Origin: CAZCQP01 sp964500895
GTDB taxonomy: Bacteria > Bacillota > Clostridia > Lachnospirales > JAISER01
Assembly: GCA_964500895.1 (NCBI GenBank)
Contig: CAZCQP010000002.1
Span: forward strand, 68,268-132,267
Direction: 5' to 3'
Length of the DNA stretch: 64,000 bases
Positions 33,920 through 42,699 of this stretch are shown here, piece after piece. Numbering within the stretch: position 1 is the stretch's first letter; each line of letters begins with the position of its first letter. The notes under the pieces are model-generated. The model saw only the letters and a program-made list of their open reading frames with translations, ran no database searches and was not told where the DNA came from. Made by a program: the position numbers and the translations under genes.

Positions 33920-33948
33920 ATCATAACACAGTTGGTTATATATGTCAA
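33920..33948 (-). promoter_or_regulatory. Sigma-A promoter of the trpB2 leader
   Basis: Minus strand TTGACA (33948-33943), 17-base spacer, TATGAT (33925-33920). Transcription would start near 33913, about 23 bases before the leader ATG. Confidence 0.88.
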
Positions 33949-33998
33949 TAAAAAAATCCAGGGCAGACTGGCCTATTTTTGGTGGCTCTGCAAATAAA

Positions 33999-34043
33999 TT
34001 GACAATATACTTGCTTTACTGTATAGCGAAATTTTGGTATAAT
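33999..34043 (+). promoter_or_regulatory. Promoter region of the chemoreceptor gene
   Basis: Two overlapping options are seen: TTGACA (33999-34004) with 17 bases to TATAGC (34022), and TTTACT (34015-34020) with 17 bases to TATAAT (34038-34043). Both drive the gene at 34119. I cannot choose between them. Confidence 0.6.
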
Positions 34044-34118
34044 AAGGTAAAAAGCAAGAAAAAACAGAACAATTGCCTAAAAATGACTTGCATGTTTTCA
34101 AGCGAAGGGGGCTTTTTA

Positions 34119-36335
34119 ATGAAAAAGAAGATGAAGCAATCTACTGTATCCACACTGCTTAATGCCTTAAGCCTGGCTATGGTATTTGGTATTGCCATTT
34201 TGTTTATGCTTGTCCTTTACTATAATCAGCTGCTTGAAACCGCCCACAATGAACGCTATAACCTTACATATTCTGCCAACCAGTTTATGAATGCTTCGGC
34301 ATATTTAACGGCAGAGGTACGTGCTTACGTAGCCACCCAGAACGCGGAGCATTACAATAATTATTGGAATGAAGTTAGCAATTTAAAAAATAGAGACATC
34401 GCCGTAGCCAACATGGAAACAATAGGCATAACCAATGAGGAGAAGCAAAAAATTACTGAAATGTCCAATTTGTCTAACAACCTGGTGCCCCTTGAAGAAA
34501 AGGCTATGACAGACACCCAAGACGGTAAAATTGAAGCGGGGATGGGTGCTGTTTTTGGCCCGTCCTACGATGCCACCATTAAGCAGATTAGATCGCTGCA
34601 AACAGATTTCTTGAACATGCTTGATGTAAGAACAGAAAACAGGCTAGCTACCACCCAAGCAACCGCCGACTTATTAGAGGCCATTTCCCTGGGTGCCATG
34701 CTAGTGGTTATGGCACTGCAAATCATGTCGGTCTTTTTAACACGGAAACTGATTATCAAGCCCATTTTGCAGCTTAAAAACGAAATGCAAGAGGTATCTT
34801 TGGGCCGTTTTGCCACAAATGGGGGTTTAGAGCCAGATACCTCTGAAATTGGCAGCTTGGTTTTATACGCCAATGCGGTGAAAGAAACCGTCAGATTGCT
34901 TATCCATAGCCTTACCACAGTTTCAGAGGAATTGGACAATGGAAATATTGATGCCCGCATTCCAGAACACCTGTTTACAGGGGAATACCAAACGGCCGCC
35001 CACGCCATCAATGTGATTATAGATGCCTACATTGACGAAATAACAACCATACTTGCCGCATATGGTGAGTTTGGCCACGGTAATTTTAACATCAATTTAA
35101 AACAATACCCCGGTAAAAAGGCACTGGCCAACCAGTATTTTAATGAATTAAAAGACAATTTATCTGCCGTAAGCCAAGATGTGAATCGCCTGATTGCTGC
35201 GGCCATTGATGGCCAGCTTGAAACAAGGGTAGACGCCAGCCATTATCAGGGGGACTGGAACACTTTAATTCAGGGGTTAAACAATCTGTTGCAAGCCGTC
35301 CACATGCCGATTATGGAAGCCAACCAAGTGCTGGCACAGCTTTCCAAAGGCAACTTTGACGTAAGCATAAACAAGGATTATAAGGGCAGTTTTGCCGAAA
35401 TGACCAATTCTTTTGATGCCATGGTCACGGCAATGGGTTCCTATATCAACGAAATAACACAAGCGCTGGGCACCCTGGCTTCTGGTGATTTAAGGGTGAA
35501 CATCAACCGGGAATATGTGGGCCAGTTCGATTTAATTAAACGCTCCATCAACCATATATCCCAAACCTTTAGAACCACCATGGGGGGGATTAAAACATCG
35601 GCCAACACCGTGTTAAATGGTGCCAAGCAAATTTCCGAAACCGCCATGGACATTGCCAGCGGCGCAAGTGTTCAGGCAGGTTCCGTTACAGAACTAAACA
35701 CTTTTGTGGGCAACATGAACGATAAGACCCACAAAACAGCCAAGGATGCCCAGTCTGCCAATGAATTTTCTCAAAAATCCATGGCCAGCGCAAAAGCAGG
35801 CAATGACGAAATGGGTAAAATGCTTGCGTCTATGCAAGACATTAAAGATGCTTCAAACAATGTTTTCAAAATTATCAAAGTGATTGACGACATTGCCTTC
35901 CAAACAAACTTGCTGGCACTGAATGCTGCCGTTGAAGCAGCTCGGGCTGGTATACATGGTAAGGGCTTTGCAGTGGTTGCAGAAGAAGTGCGTGCGCTGG
36001 CCGGCAGAAGCCAGCAGGCTGCAAAAGAAACCTCAACAATGATTGAAGACATCATTGTTAAAATAAACGGCGGCACAGACACAGCCCAATTAACGGCCCA
36101 ATCCCTGCAACAAATTGCTTCAGACATAAGCCATGTTTCCGGCATTATTGGCAACATATTTGAAGCAACCAGTGAACAGACCGAAGGCATTGGCCAAATG
36201 AACGTGGGCATTAACCAGATTTCAGAAGTGGTGCAAAGCAATGCATCAACGTCCCAGGAATCTGCTGCGGCTGCCCAAGAGCTGAACAGCCAGTCTGAAG
36301 TGCTGGCACAAATGGTAGCCAGGTTTACCATATAA
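34119..36335 (+). CDS. Methyl-accepting chemotaxis protein
   Basis: A 738-residue transmembrane chemoreceptor. The first membrane helix (about 16-35) and second (about 185-206) flank a helical external sensor of about 150 residues. They are followed by a HAMP domain, then a further 200 or so residues that look like tandem HAMP-like units (repeated GNFDVSINKDYKGSF and GDLRVNINREYVGQF patterns), and the signalling domain, whose tip carries DDIAFQTNLLALNAAVEAAR. The C-terminal SQESAAAAQELNSQSEVL is a methylation helix. The ligand is unknown. It is monocistronic and divergent from trpB2. AAGGGGG precedes the ATG. Confidence 0.93.
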   Translation: MKKKMKQSTVSTLLNALSLAMVFGIAILFMLVLYYNQLLETAHNERYNLTYSANQFMNASAYLTAEVRAYVATQNAEHYNNYWNEVSNLKNRDIAVANMETIGITNEEKQKITEMSNLSNNLVPLEEKAMTDTQDGKIEAGMGAVFGPSYDATIKQIRSLQTDFLNMLDVRTENRLATTQATADLLEAISLGAMLVVMALQIMSVFLTRKLIIKPILQLKNEMQEVSLGRFATNGGLEPDTSEIGSLVLYANAVKETVRLLIHSLTTVSEELDNGNIDARIPEHLFTGEYQTAAHAINVIIDAYIDEITTILAAYGEFGHGNFNINLKQYPGKKALANQYFNELKDNLSAVSQDVNRLIAAAIDGQLETRVDASHYQGDWNTLIQGLNNLLQAVHMPIMEANQVLAQLSKGNFDVSINKDYKGSFAEMTNSFDAMVTAMGSYINEITQALGTLASGDLRVNINREYVGQFDLIKRSINHISQTFRTTMGGIKTSANTVLNGAKQISETAMDIASGASVQAGSVTELNTFVGNMNDKTHKTAKDAQSANEFSQKSMASAKAGNDEMGKMLASMQDIKDASNNVFKIIKVIDDIAFQTNLLALNAAVEAARAGIHGKGFAVVAEEVRALAGRSQQAAKETSTMIEDIIVKINGGTDTAQLTAQSLQQIASDISHVSGIIGNIFEATSEQTEGIGQMNVGINQISEVVQSNASTSQESAAAAQELNSQSEVLAQMVARFTI

Positions 36336-36344
36336 AGGGAAAGG

Positions 36345-36390
36345 TGACGCAGTAGAGGGGAAGGGAAGCACATCGCCCTCTACTGCGTCA
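36345..36390. terminator. Inverted repeat between convergent genes
   Basis: A perfect 15-bp inverted repeat, TGACGCAGTAGAGGG and its complement, with a 16-base loop. It lies between the stop codons of the chemoreceptor and the minus-strand gene at 36400. It lacks a T run but is placed as a bidirectional terminator or intergenic repeat. Confidence 0.6.
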
Positions 36391-36399
36391 TGGTGTTGA

Positions 36400-38595
36400 C
36401 TAAAAGGCATAAGGGTTAAATCCATTTACGGCCATTACAAACCAGGCCGTGGGGGCAATGTGGGGGCTGCTTCCGTATTCCCATGGGTCACCGGTGAAAA
36501 GTGTAAATCCGGTTGAAAGCCCGTCTACCGTTGCGGCCGGGAAACCTCCAGTGGTTAATTGGGTTGTGGTGACGGCCTTTAGGCTTTTCTGGGCGGCATC
36601 CTTGTACCCAAACTGCTCTAAGGCCAATGCAGTGAATGCCGTGCCTTCGTTCCAGTACCCTCCATTGGTGTTGGCTTCATGGAAGGGGAAACCGCCGCTT
36701 GTATTCTGCATGGCCAGCACCCGTTTAAAAACATCCTGATACGGTGCAAAGTCGTCCCCTAAAGCCAAGGCACACCAAACCTGGGCATCCAGCACAATGT
36801 TTTCACGGCTGGGTGTTTTGCCGTCTGTGCCTGTTCCGGTGTAAAACACTTTCTTTTCTTTATCATACATAGATTGAATAAATGCAAGGGCGCTTTCCGA
36901 GGCGTCCTTATATTTTTCCTTGCCGGTCATGGTGTACAGTTGCTTAAAAGCGGCATAGGCATCAATGTTATGCTCGATGGACTTGTAGGTGTACACAATG
37001 GCCTTGTCTGCCTCTGGCCAGCCGTCATAGCCAGCCGTAAAGCCGGGGGTGGCATCGGTGCAGGTTAACACCCAGTCCATCAGCGTTTCGGCAAGCCTTA
37101 AATAGGTGTCACCGCCATACGCCTTGTAGTATTGCAACAGCGCCAGCGCAACATAAGAACTGTTGCCCACATTGCTTCCCACCTGATATTGATCCTCGTA
37201 ATATTGCTTGGTTTCGCTGTCGTACCAGCCGGGCAATCTTGTGCCGCTTTCCCAGCCTGGGAAGGGGGAAATGTTACCGGCTGCATAGGCGTTCCGCACC
37301 CTGTCCGGTTTGTAGCGGTCGTTTTTTACGGCGTACACAAAAGCGTCCAGAATGACTTTGGCGTGTTCCTTATCCCCTGCCGAGATATATGCCATGGAGG
37401 CCAGTGCATTGTCATAGGAAAAAGCAGCGTTTTGGATGTACTTGCCATTGGGGTTTGTGTTTATGCCAATCTCATAGGAACGTATCATGCGGGGGGCATT
37501 GTTAAGCATAGCGATTGCACCGGTGAAACGGATGTCGTCCAGGTAAAACACCGTATCCGAAGCAGTGCCTTGGGTTCCGCTGACTGTAAACCCAAAACCA
37601 CAACCGATGCTTGAAAGGTCCATGCCGCTCAAGTCAATGGCATATTCCTTCCAGCTGTTGGTAAGGGTTATAAAGCCCATGGTTTGTTTTTTGCTACTGT
37701 CTGGGTATGTGCCAGCCAAACCTGCGGTGAAAAACTCCACCACTTCGCCGCCATTTTCACCCTTTGCTATAAACCGCAGTTCTGTTGCGCCTCTTAAATC
37801 CAGCCCTGCACCGGGGTATTCCCCGAAGGAAAGCTGCGGCACAGTTTCTCCTTTGAGCAGAACACCGTTAAGGAACAGCCAGCCCCCCCAGTTACTGCCT
37901 ATGGCATTCACATGGCAACGGATGGCACTGGAACCACTGTAAACATCCATAGCCCAGTTTTCGTCCATGTCGTACACAAAATCTGCATTGCCGCTGCCCA
38001 TTTTGGCTTTCTGGGTAAAATAGTTGCCTGAATCTGCAAAATCCCGGTAGACGTACAAAGCATGGTTACCTGCATCTAGCCGTTGGGTCAGATACGCCAA
38101 GGCGGCGTTTTTTTGGTCTTTAAAATCCATGAGGGGGGCCACAAATTCAGACTTTTTCAGCACACCGCTGTCGTACACACTTTTTTGCAGCACCTCGTCC
38201 ATGCTGGGGTCGCCGTTATAGTTGATGAAGTCTGTGGTTTTCACAATAAAGAGCCTGAAGCCGTCGATGTCCGGGTCGTGGCCGCCGGTGGTTATGCGCA
38301 CAGAAAAGCTGCCGTCCTGGGCAATTTCCGTAAGGTAACTGCTCCAGTAGGGTTTTATCCACCCACCGTCTAGAAATACAATGATGGAATGTTTGCTGGG
38401 GTCTAGGCCGTTGAGTTCCACTTTACCCATCACCGGTAGGTAATAAGCATCTGTATCCTCCATATTGTCCCAGTCGGTAACAAGCCGTGGCACTTGGGTC
38501 AAATGAATGGCTGGCTTTGCAGCTGCTAGGGCTGTGTGTGGAAACATCATGGCAATACATAGCAACAAGCTTACCATAAAGCGTACATGTTTCAA
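36400..38595 (-). CDS. Secreted protein with (alpha/alpha)-barrel glycosidase-like domain
   Basis: A 731-residue exported protein; signal peptide about 1-25 (ending ALAAA). The N-terminal half is beta-rich and contains a carbohydrate-binding-like module (about 185-365, e.g. WKEYAIDLSGMD, FYLDDIRFTG). The C-terminal half has repeating helical pairs with aromatic motifs such as NIDAYAAFKQLYTMTGKEKY, VLDAQVWCALALGDDF and GYWNEGTAFTALAL, typical of six-hairpin barrels. I infer polysaccharide binding or cleavage but cannot assign a GH family or catalytic acids. A TTG start at 38595 is supported by GAGGAGGGG upstream. It is not in an operon. Confidence 0.7.
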   Translation of the reverse strand: MKHVRFMVSLLLCIAMMFPHTALAAAKPAIHLTQVPRLVTDWDNMEDTDAYYLPVMGKVELNGLDPSKHSIIVFLDGGWIKPYWSSYLTEIAQDGSFSVRITTGGHDPDIDGFRLFIVKTTDFINYNGDPSMDEVLQKSVYDSGVLKKSEFVAPLMDFKDQKNAALAYLTQRLDAGNHALYVYRDFADSGNYFTQKAKMGSGNADFVYDMDENWAMDVYSGSSAIRCHVNAIGSNWGGWLFLNGVLLKGETVPQLSFGEYPGAGLDLRGATELRFIAKGENGGEVVEFFTAGLAGTYPDSSKKQTMGFITLTNSWKEYAIDLSGMDLSSIGCGFGFTVSGTQGTASDTVFYLDDIRFTGAIAMLNNAPRMIRSYEIGINTNPNGKYIQNAAFSYDNALASMAYISAGDKEHAKVILDAFVYAVKNDRYKPDRVRNAYAAGNISPFPGWESGTRLPGWYDSETKQYYEDQYQVGSNVGNSSYVALALLQYYKAYGGDTYLRLAETLMDWVLTCTDATPGFTAGYDGWPEADKAIVYTYKSIEHNIDAYAAFKQLYTMTGKEKYKDASESALAFIQSMYDKEKKVFYTGTGTDGKTPSRENIVLDAQVWCALALGDDFAPYQDVFKRVLAMQNTSGGFPFHEANTNGGYWNEGTAFTALALEQFGYKDAAQKSLKAVTTTQLTTGGFPAATVDGLSTGFTLFTGDPWEYGSSPHIAPTAWFVMAVNGFNPYAF

Positions 38596-38674
38596 AAAAT
38601 CCCCTCCTCTTTTACCGTTATAGCACAATTGTATGCGGCATTTATATATAAAGTTTCGTTTTTATAAACATAAA

Positions 38675-38707
38675 AGAGCCTTCCATGAATTTATCATGGA
38701 AGGCTCT
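38675..38707 (-). terminator. Terminator after the deaminase gene
   Basis: A perfect 14-bp stem, AGAGCCTTCCATGA and its complement with loop ATTTA, ten bases past the stop codon at 38718. The minus strand continues TTTATGTTTATAAAAA. Confidence 0.85.
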
Positions 38708-38717
38708 CAGTGTAAGC

Positions 38718-39728
38718 TTACGCTTGTGCCACGTAATCGTCCACTTGCTGTAAGAATGCAGTTTTCATTTCAGCAGGCATCCAGGCAATTTCAAAGGCAT
38801 TTTTAGCCAGCTGGGTAATGTCTGCCTTGGTCAGGTTATATTGTGTGGCCAACGCATACATGTCGTCGGAAATATAGCTTTGGAAGTAGGCTGGGTCATC
38901 AGAGTTAACGGTTACTTTCACGCCGTCGTGAAGCAGTTCTAAAATTTCTTTCCCCTTCATGTTATCCACCACAAAGCTGTTGGAAACTGGGCAGCAGGTG
39001 AGGCCGATTTGATGTTCTTTCACATAAGCCACCAGTTGTGGGTTTTCCACAATGTTGGTGCCGTGGTCCAGCCGTTCCACCCCAATGTCCATTAACGCTT
39101 GCTCAATATGCCCGATGGAATTGTTCTGGTCAATGTCACAGTGCATGGTGATGTGGAAGCCTTCTTTTTTGGCCAAGGCAAACACTTCTGCAAACTTGGA
39201 AGGCGGGTTGTTTCTTTCGTCGGAATCCAGGCCGATGCCTAAAATTTTGTCTTTATGGGGCAAACATGCTTGGTAGGTCTCCATGGCAGATTCCGCAGAC
39301 ATGTCCCGCAAAAAGCACATGATTAAGCGGGCTTCAACACCCAGTTCACTGCCAGCTTGCGCCGCTTTGTAATAGCCGTTCACAACGGTTTCAAAAGCCA
39401 CGCCCCGGCTGGTGTGGGCTTGAGGGTCAAAGAACAGTTCCACATATTTCACGTTGTGTTCCTTGGCTCTTTTTAAGTAGTCCATGGCTAAAGCATAGAA
39501 GTCATCTTCATCTTGCAAAACATTCATGGCAGGGTAATAAACATTTAAAAAGGAGGAAAGGGAGTCAAATTGATAGGAAGCTTTCACTTCTTCGATGGTG
39601 CTTTGGCCTATGTCTATGTTGTTCTTTTTGGCTAACGTAAGCTTTAACTCTGGCTCCAGGGTGCCCTCTAAATGCAGGTGAAGTTCTGCTTTTGGCATTC
39701 CTTTAATAAACGCTTTTAAATCTGACAT
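38718..39728 (-). CDS. Adenine/adenosine deaminase (AAH1-like branch)
   Basis: A 336-residue amidohydrolase of the adenosine deaminase superfamily. Metal ligands H17 and H19 are in LHLHLEGTLEPEL; that sequence, with EGTLEPE rather than DGALRP, is typical of the adenine deaminase (AAH1) branch. Other landmarks are FFDPQAHT, HCDID, DHGTNI and NSDDPAYF. It would feed purine salvage. The ATG at 39728 is preferred because AGAGGA is then eight bases away; the ATG six bases earlier abuts it. A weak promoter with TATAAT at 39802-39797 (minus strand) lies upstream. Substrate (adenine versus adenosine) is inferred only from the motif. Confidence 0.88.
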   Translation of the reverse strand: MSDLKAFIKGMPKAELHLHLEGTLEPELKLTLAKKNNIDIGQSTIEEVKASYQFDSLSSFLNVYYPAMNVLQDEDDFYALAMDYLKRAKEHNVKYVELFFDPQAHTSRGVAFETVVNGYYKAAQAGSELGVEARLIMCFLRDMSAESAMETYQACLPHKDKILGIGLDSDERNNPPSKFAEVFALAKKEGFHITMHCDIDQNNSIGHIEQALMDIGVERLDHGTNIVENPQLVAYVKEHQIGLTCCPVSNSFVVDNMKGKEILELLHDGVKVTVNSDDPAYFQSYISDDMYALATQYNLTKADITQLAKNAFEIAWMPAEMKTAFLQQVDDYVAQA

Positions 39729-39871
39729 TTTCATCTTCCTCTACTGTGTATTCATGGGCATGGTATGTCTGCCCGAACCCTCCGGCTCACCACCCCATTA
39801 TACCATTTTCAAAAACAACTAAAAAGCCCTATTTTTTAGAAATTACCCTAAAGGCATATTATTTTATAAGA

Positions 39872-39900
39872 TTGACAAAATATAGAACACCGTTTACACT
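39872..39900 (+). promoter_or_regulatory. Sigma-A promoter of the P-type ATPase gene
   Basis: TTGACA (39872-39877), 17-base spacer, TACACT (39895-39900). Transcription would start near 39907, which rules out the ATG at that position and supports the GTG start at 39961. Confidence 0.85.
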
Positions 39901-39960
39901 TTGCCTATGGATAAATGGAAAATTTTGCAGTACAAGACTGCATATGAAAGGAAGACAACT

Positions 39961-42594
39961 GTGAAGGAATACCTGGCAGATGCCCAACAAGTTTTGACCG
40001 GGCTGGTCACCACCGACAAAGGCTTATCGGAAAAGGAAGCGGCTGAAAGACTGGCTGCAAACGGCAAAAACCGGCTTGCCGAAGGGAAAAAAGACACGCT
40101 GATTATGCGTTTTATGAAACAGCTGGCAGACCCTATGATTATTATTTTGCTTGCGGCGGCAGCCATTAGCGGGGTGCTGGCCGTGTATGAGGGCGAAAGC
40201 TTTGCGGATGTTATCATCATACTGGCTGTTGTTATTGTAAACGCCGTGCTGGGGGTGTACCAAGAAAGCAAAGCAGAAAAAGCCATTGAAGCGCTGCAAA
40301 AAATGTCCGCCGCCACCTCTAAGGTGCTTCGGGGCGGAAAGCTGACCATGGTTAAAAGCGAAGAACTGGTCACCGGAGATATTGTGATGCTGGAAGCGGG
40401 GGATGCGATTCCTGCCGATGGGCGCATCATTGAAAACGCCAGCCTGACCATTGAAGAAGCTGCATTAACCGGCGAAAGTGTGCCTGTAAGCAAGTTTATA
40501 GACACCATCAACCTGGCAGATAACGCCAAAGACGTGGCCTTGGGGGACCGTAAAAACATGGTGTACATGGGTTCCACCGTGGTGTATGGGCGTGGGGTTG
40601 TGGTAATTACAGCAACGGGCATGGACACTGAAATGGGCAAGATTGCCAATGCCCTGGCCAATGCGCAGGAAGGCAAAACGCCCCTGCAAATTAAGCTGCA
40701 TCAGCTTTCTAAAACCCTCACATGGCTGGTGTTGGTCATCAGTGCGGTTATATTTGGCGTGCAGGTTTTGCGGGCAGGGGGATTTTCCGCCCATGTAGTG
40801 GTAGACTCTTTTATGGTGGCTGTTTCTCTTGCCGTGGCGGCCATTCCAGAAGGTTTGGCTGCTGTGGTTACCGTGGTGCTGTCCATTGGTGTGACCAATA
40901 TGTCCAAAAGAAATGCTATTATTCGGCGGCTGACTGCGGTGGAAACACTGGGCTGTGCCCAAATCATTTGCTCTGACAAAACCGGCACCTTAACCCAAAA
41001 CAAAATGACCGTGGTGGACTTTTTTGGCGATGATGAAAATGCTGTTGCCAAAGCCATGGCTTTATGTTCGGATGCGGAACTTAACGAGGACGGTTCAGCC
41101 ACAGGCGAGCCCACCGAAGCAGCGCTGGTGGTGTGGGCGGCCAAAAACGCCCATCCAAAGCCGGAACTGAAAACCCTGTTGCCCCGTGTTGGGGAAGTGC
41201 CTTTTGACAGCGAACGTAAAATGATGTCTACGGTGCACAAAGAGCCAGGGGGGTACATCCAGTACACCAAAGGTGCCCCGGACGAAGTGCTGAAACAATG
41301 CACCCACATGCTGCGTGATGGCCAGCCTGTTCCATTAGGGGAAAATGAACGGGCAGAGATTCTTGCGGCAAACAAGGCCATGGCAGACCGGGCGTTACGG
41401 GTATTGGCGGCGGCTCAACGGGTATATGAAACTGCCCCAGAAAAATATGAAGCAGGTCTGTTGGAACAACAGCTTTGTTTGATTGGCCTTTGCGGCATGA
41501 TAGACCCTGTACGGCCAGAAGTAAAGGACGCCATTGCCAAATGCCAAAGCGCCGGCATTCGCCCCATTATGATTACCGGGGACCATGTGGACACCGCCGT
41601 GGCCATTGCCAAAGAACTGGGCATTTTGGAAGCTGGCAAAAACGCCATCACCGGGGCGCAGCTTTCGGAGATGAGCGACCAGGAATTTGAAAGCAAGTTT
41701 CAAAGCATTGCCGTGTATGCCCGTGTTCAGCCTGAACATAAAACCCGCATTGTGAATGCATGGCGAAATGCCGGGTATGTAACCGCCATGACCGGGGACG
41801 GTGTGAACGATGCTCCTTCCATTAAAAACGCAGACATCGGCGTGGGCATGGGCATCACCGGTACAGACGTGACCAAAAACGTGGCAGACATGGTGCTGGC
41901 CGATGATAACTTTGCCACCATTGTAACGGCTGTGGAGGAAGGGCGGCGCATTTACGACAACATCCGTAAATCCATCCAGTTCCTGCTGGCTTCCAACATG
42001 AGTGAGGTGTTGTGTATTTTTGTGGCCACCTTGCTGGGCTTCACCATTTTAAAGCCTGTGCATTTGCTATGGATTAACCTGGTTACCGATTGTTTCCCGG
42101 CGTTGGCGCTGGGCATGGAACATGCCGAGGCAGACCTGATGCGCCGCCAGCCCCGTCCTTCAAAGGCAGGGGTGTTCGCAGGGGGCATGGGTGTGGACAT
42201 TGCCTACCAGGGCATTGCAGTGGCTATCCTCACTCTGGTCAGTTACTTCGTGGGCCATTATGTGGAATCAGGGGTGTGGGAAATTGCCAACAGCCCCCAC
42301 GGCATTACCATGGCATTCTTAACCATGTCTGTGGCTGAAATTTTCCACAGCTTTAATATGCGAAGCCAGCGGGGGAGCCTTTTTGCAGTGAAAAGCCAGA
42401 ATAAAGCCCTTATCCTTTCTGCTTTTGGAAGCCTGGCCGCCACCACTCTGGTTTGTGAAGTGCCCTTCCTGCGCAGGGCGTTTGAGTTTGTGCCTGTAGG
42501 GTTCAATGCATATTTAATGGCCATTGCTTTTGGTTTTTGCATCATCCCCTTTGTGGAAATTGTGAAGTTGATACAGCGAAGGGTTCAGAAGTAA
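39961..42594 (+). CDS. Calcium-transporting P-type ATPase (P2 type)
   Basis: An 877-residue cation pump. The phosphorylated aspartate is D339 in DKTGTLT. TGES marks the actuator domain, TGDGVND the hinge, and KGAPDEV the nucleotide site. Transport helix 4 reads AAIPEGL and helix 6 NLVTD, the calcium-site pattern of SERCA/PMCA-like pumps. The GTG at 39961 follows GAAAGGAAG and lies 54 bases after the predicted transcription start. The N-terminus GLSEKEAAERLAANGKNRL is the standard family start. Export of Ca2+ is likely; the exact ion should be regarded as inferred. It is monocistronic, ended by a strong palindrome. Confidence 0.93.
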   Translation: MKEYLADAQQVLTGLVTTDKGLSEKEAAERLAANGKNRLAEGKKDTLIMRFMKQLADPMIIILLAAAAISGVLAVYEGESFADVIIILAVVIVNAVLGVYQESKAEKAIEALQKMSAATSKVLRGGKLTMVKSEELVTGDIVMLEAGDAIPADGRIIENASLTIEEAALTGESVPVSKFIDTINLADNAKDVALGDRKNMVYMGSTVVYGRGVVVITATGMDTEMGKIANALANAQEGKTPLQIKLHQLSKTLTWLVLVISAVIFGVQVLRAGGFSAHVVVDSFMVAVSLAVAAIPEGLAAVVTVVLSIGVTNMSKRNAIIRRLTAVETLGCAQIICSDKTGTLTQNKMTVVDFFGDDENAVAKAMALCSDAELNEDGSATGEPTEAALVVWAAKNAHPKPELKTLLPRVGEVPFDSERKMMSTVHKEPGGYIQYTKGAPDEVLKQCTHMLRDGQPVPLGENERAEILAANKAMADRALRVLAAAQRVYETAPEKYEAGLLEQQLCLIGLCGMIDPVRPEVKDAIAKCQSAGIRPIMITGDHVDTAVAIAKELGILEAGKNAITGAQLSEMSDQEFESKFQSIAVYARVQPEHKTRIVNAWRNAGYVTAMTGDGVNDAPSIKNADIGVGMGITGTDVTKNVADMVLADDNFATIVTAVEEGRRIYDNIRKSIQFLLASNMSEVLCIFVATLLGFTILKPVHLLWINLVTDCFPALALGMEHAEADLMRRQPRPSKAGVFAGGMGVDIAYQGIAVAILTLVSYFVGHYVESGVWEIANSPHGITMAFLTMSVAEIFHSFNMRSQRGSLFAVKSQNKALILSAFGSLAATTLVCEVPFLRRAFEFVPVGFNAYLMAIAFGFCIIPFVEIVKLIQRRVQK

Positions 42595-42644
42595 GGGGCG
42601 GCCCTATGTAGTCGCCAACACAGGGTACAGCTACGAGACAATAA

Positions 42645-42682
42645 GGGGGCTGGGAAACTTTTAAAAAAGTTTCCCAGCCCCC
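42645..42682. terminator. Palindromic terminator, copy 4, between convergent genes
   Basis: A perfect 18-bp inverted repeat, GGGGGCTGGGAAACTTTT (42645-42662) and its complement (42665-42682), with a two-base centre. It separates the ATPase gene (plus) from the isocitrate dehydrogenase gene (minus). It is the longest member of the family. The sequence just before it (42595-42625) looks like a decayed repeat of the GGGGCGGCC type. Confidence 0.85.
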
Positions 42683-42699
42683 TTTGGTATTGAGTGTAC

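Noticed and set aside
39907..39961. An ATG start for the P-type ATPase at 39907
   Set aside because: It coincides with the predicted transcription start of the TTGACA/TACACT promoter and has no ribosome site. The GTG at 39961 follows GAAAGGAAG.
39894..40676. A 260-codon frame on the minus strand
   Set aside because: It lies wholly opposite the Ca2+ ATPase gene, is Ser/Thr/Met-rich as an antisense shadow and lacks a ribosome site.
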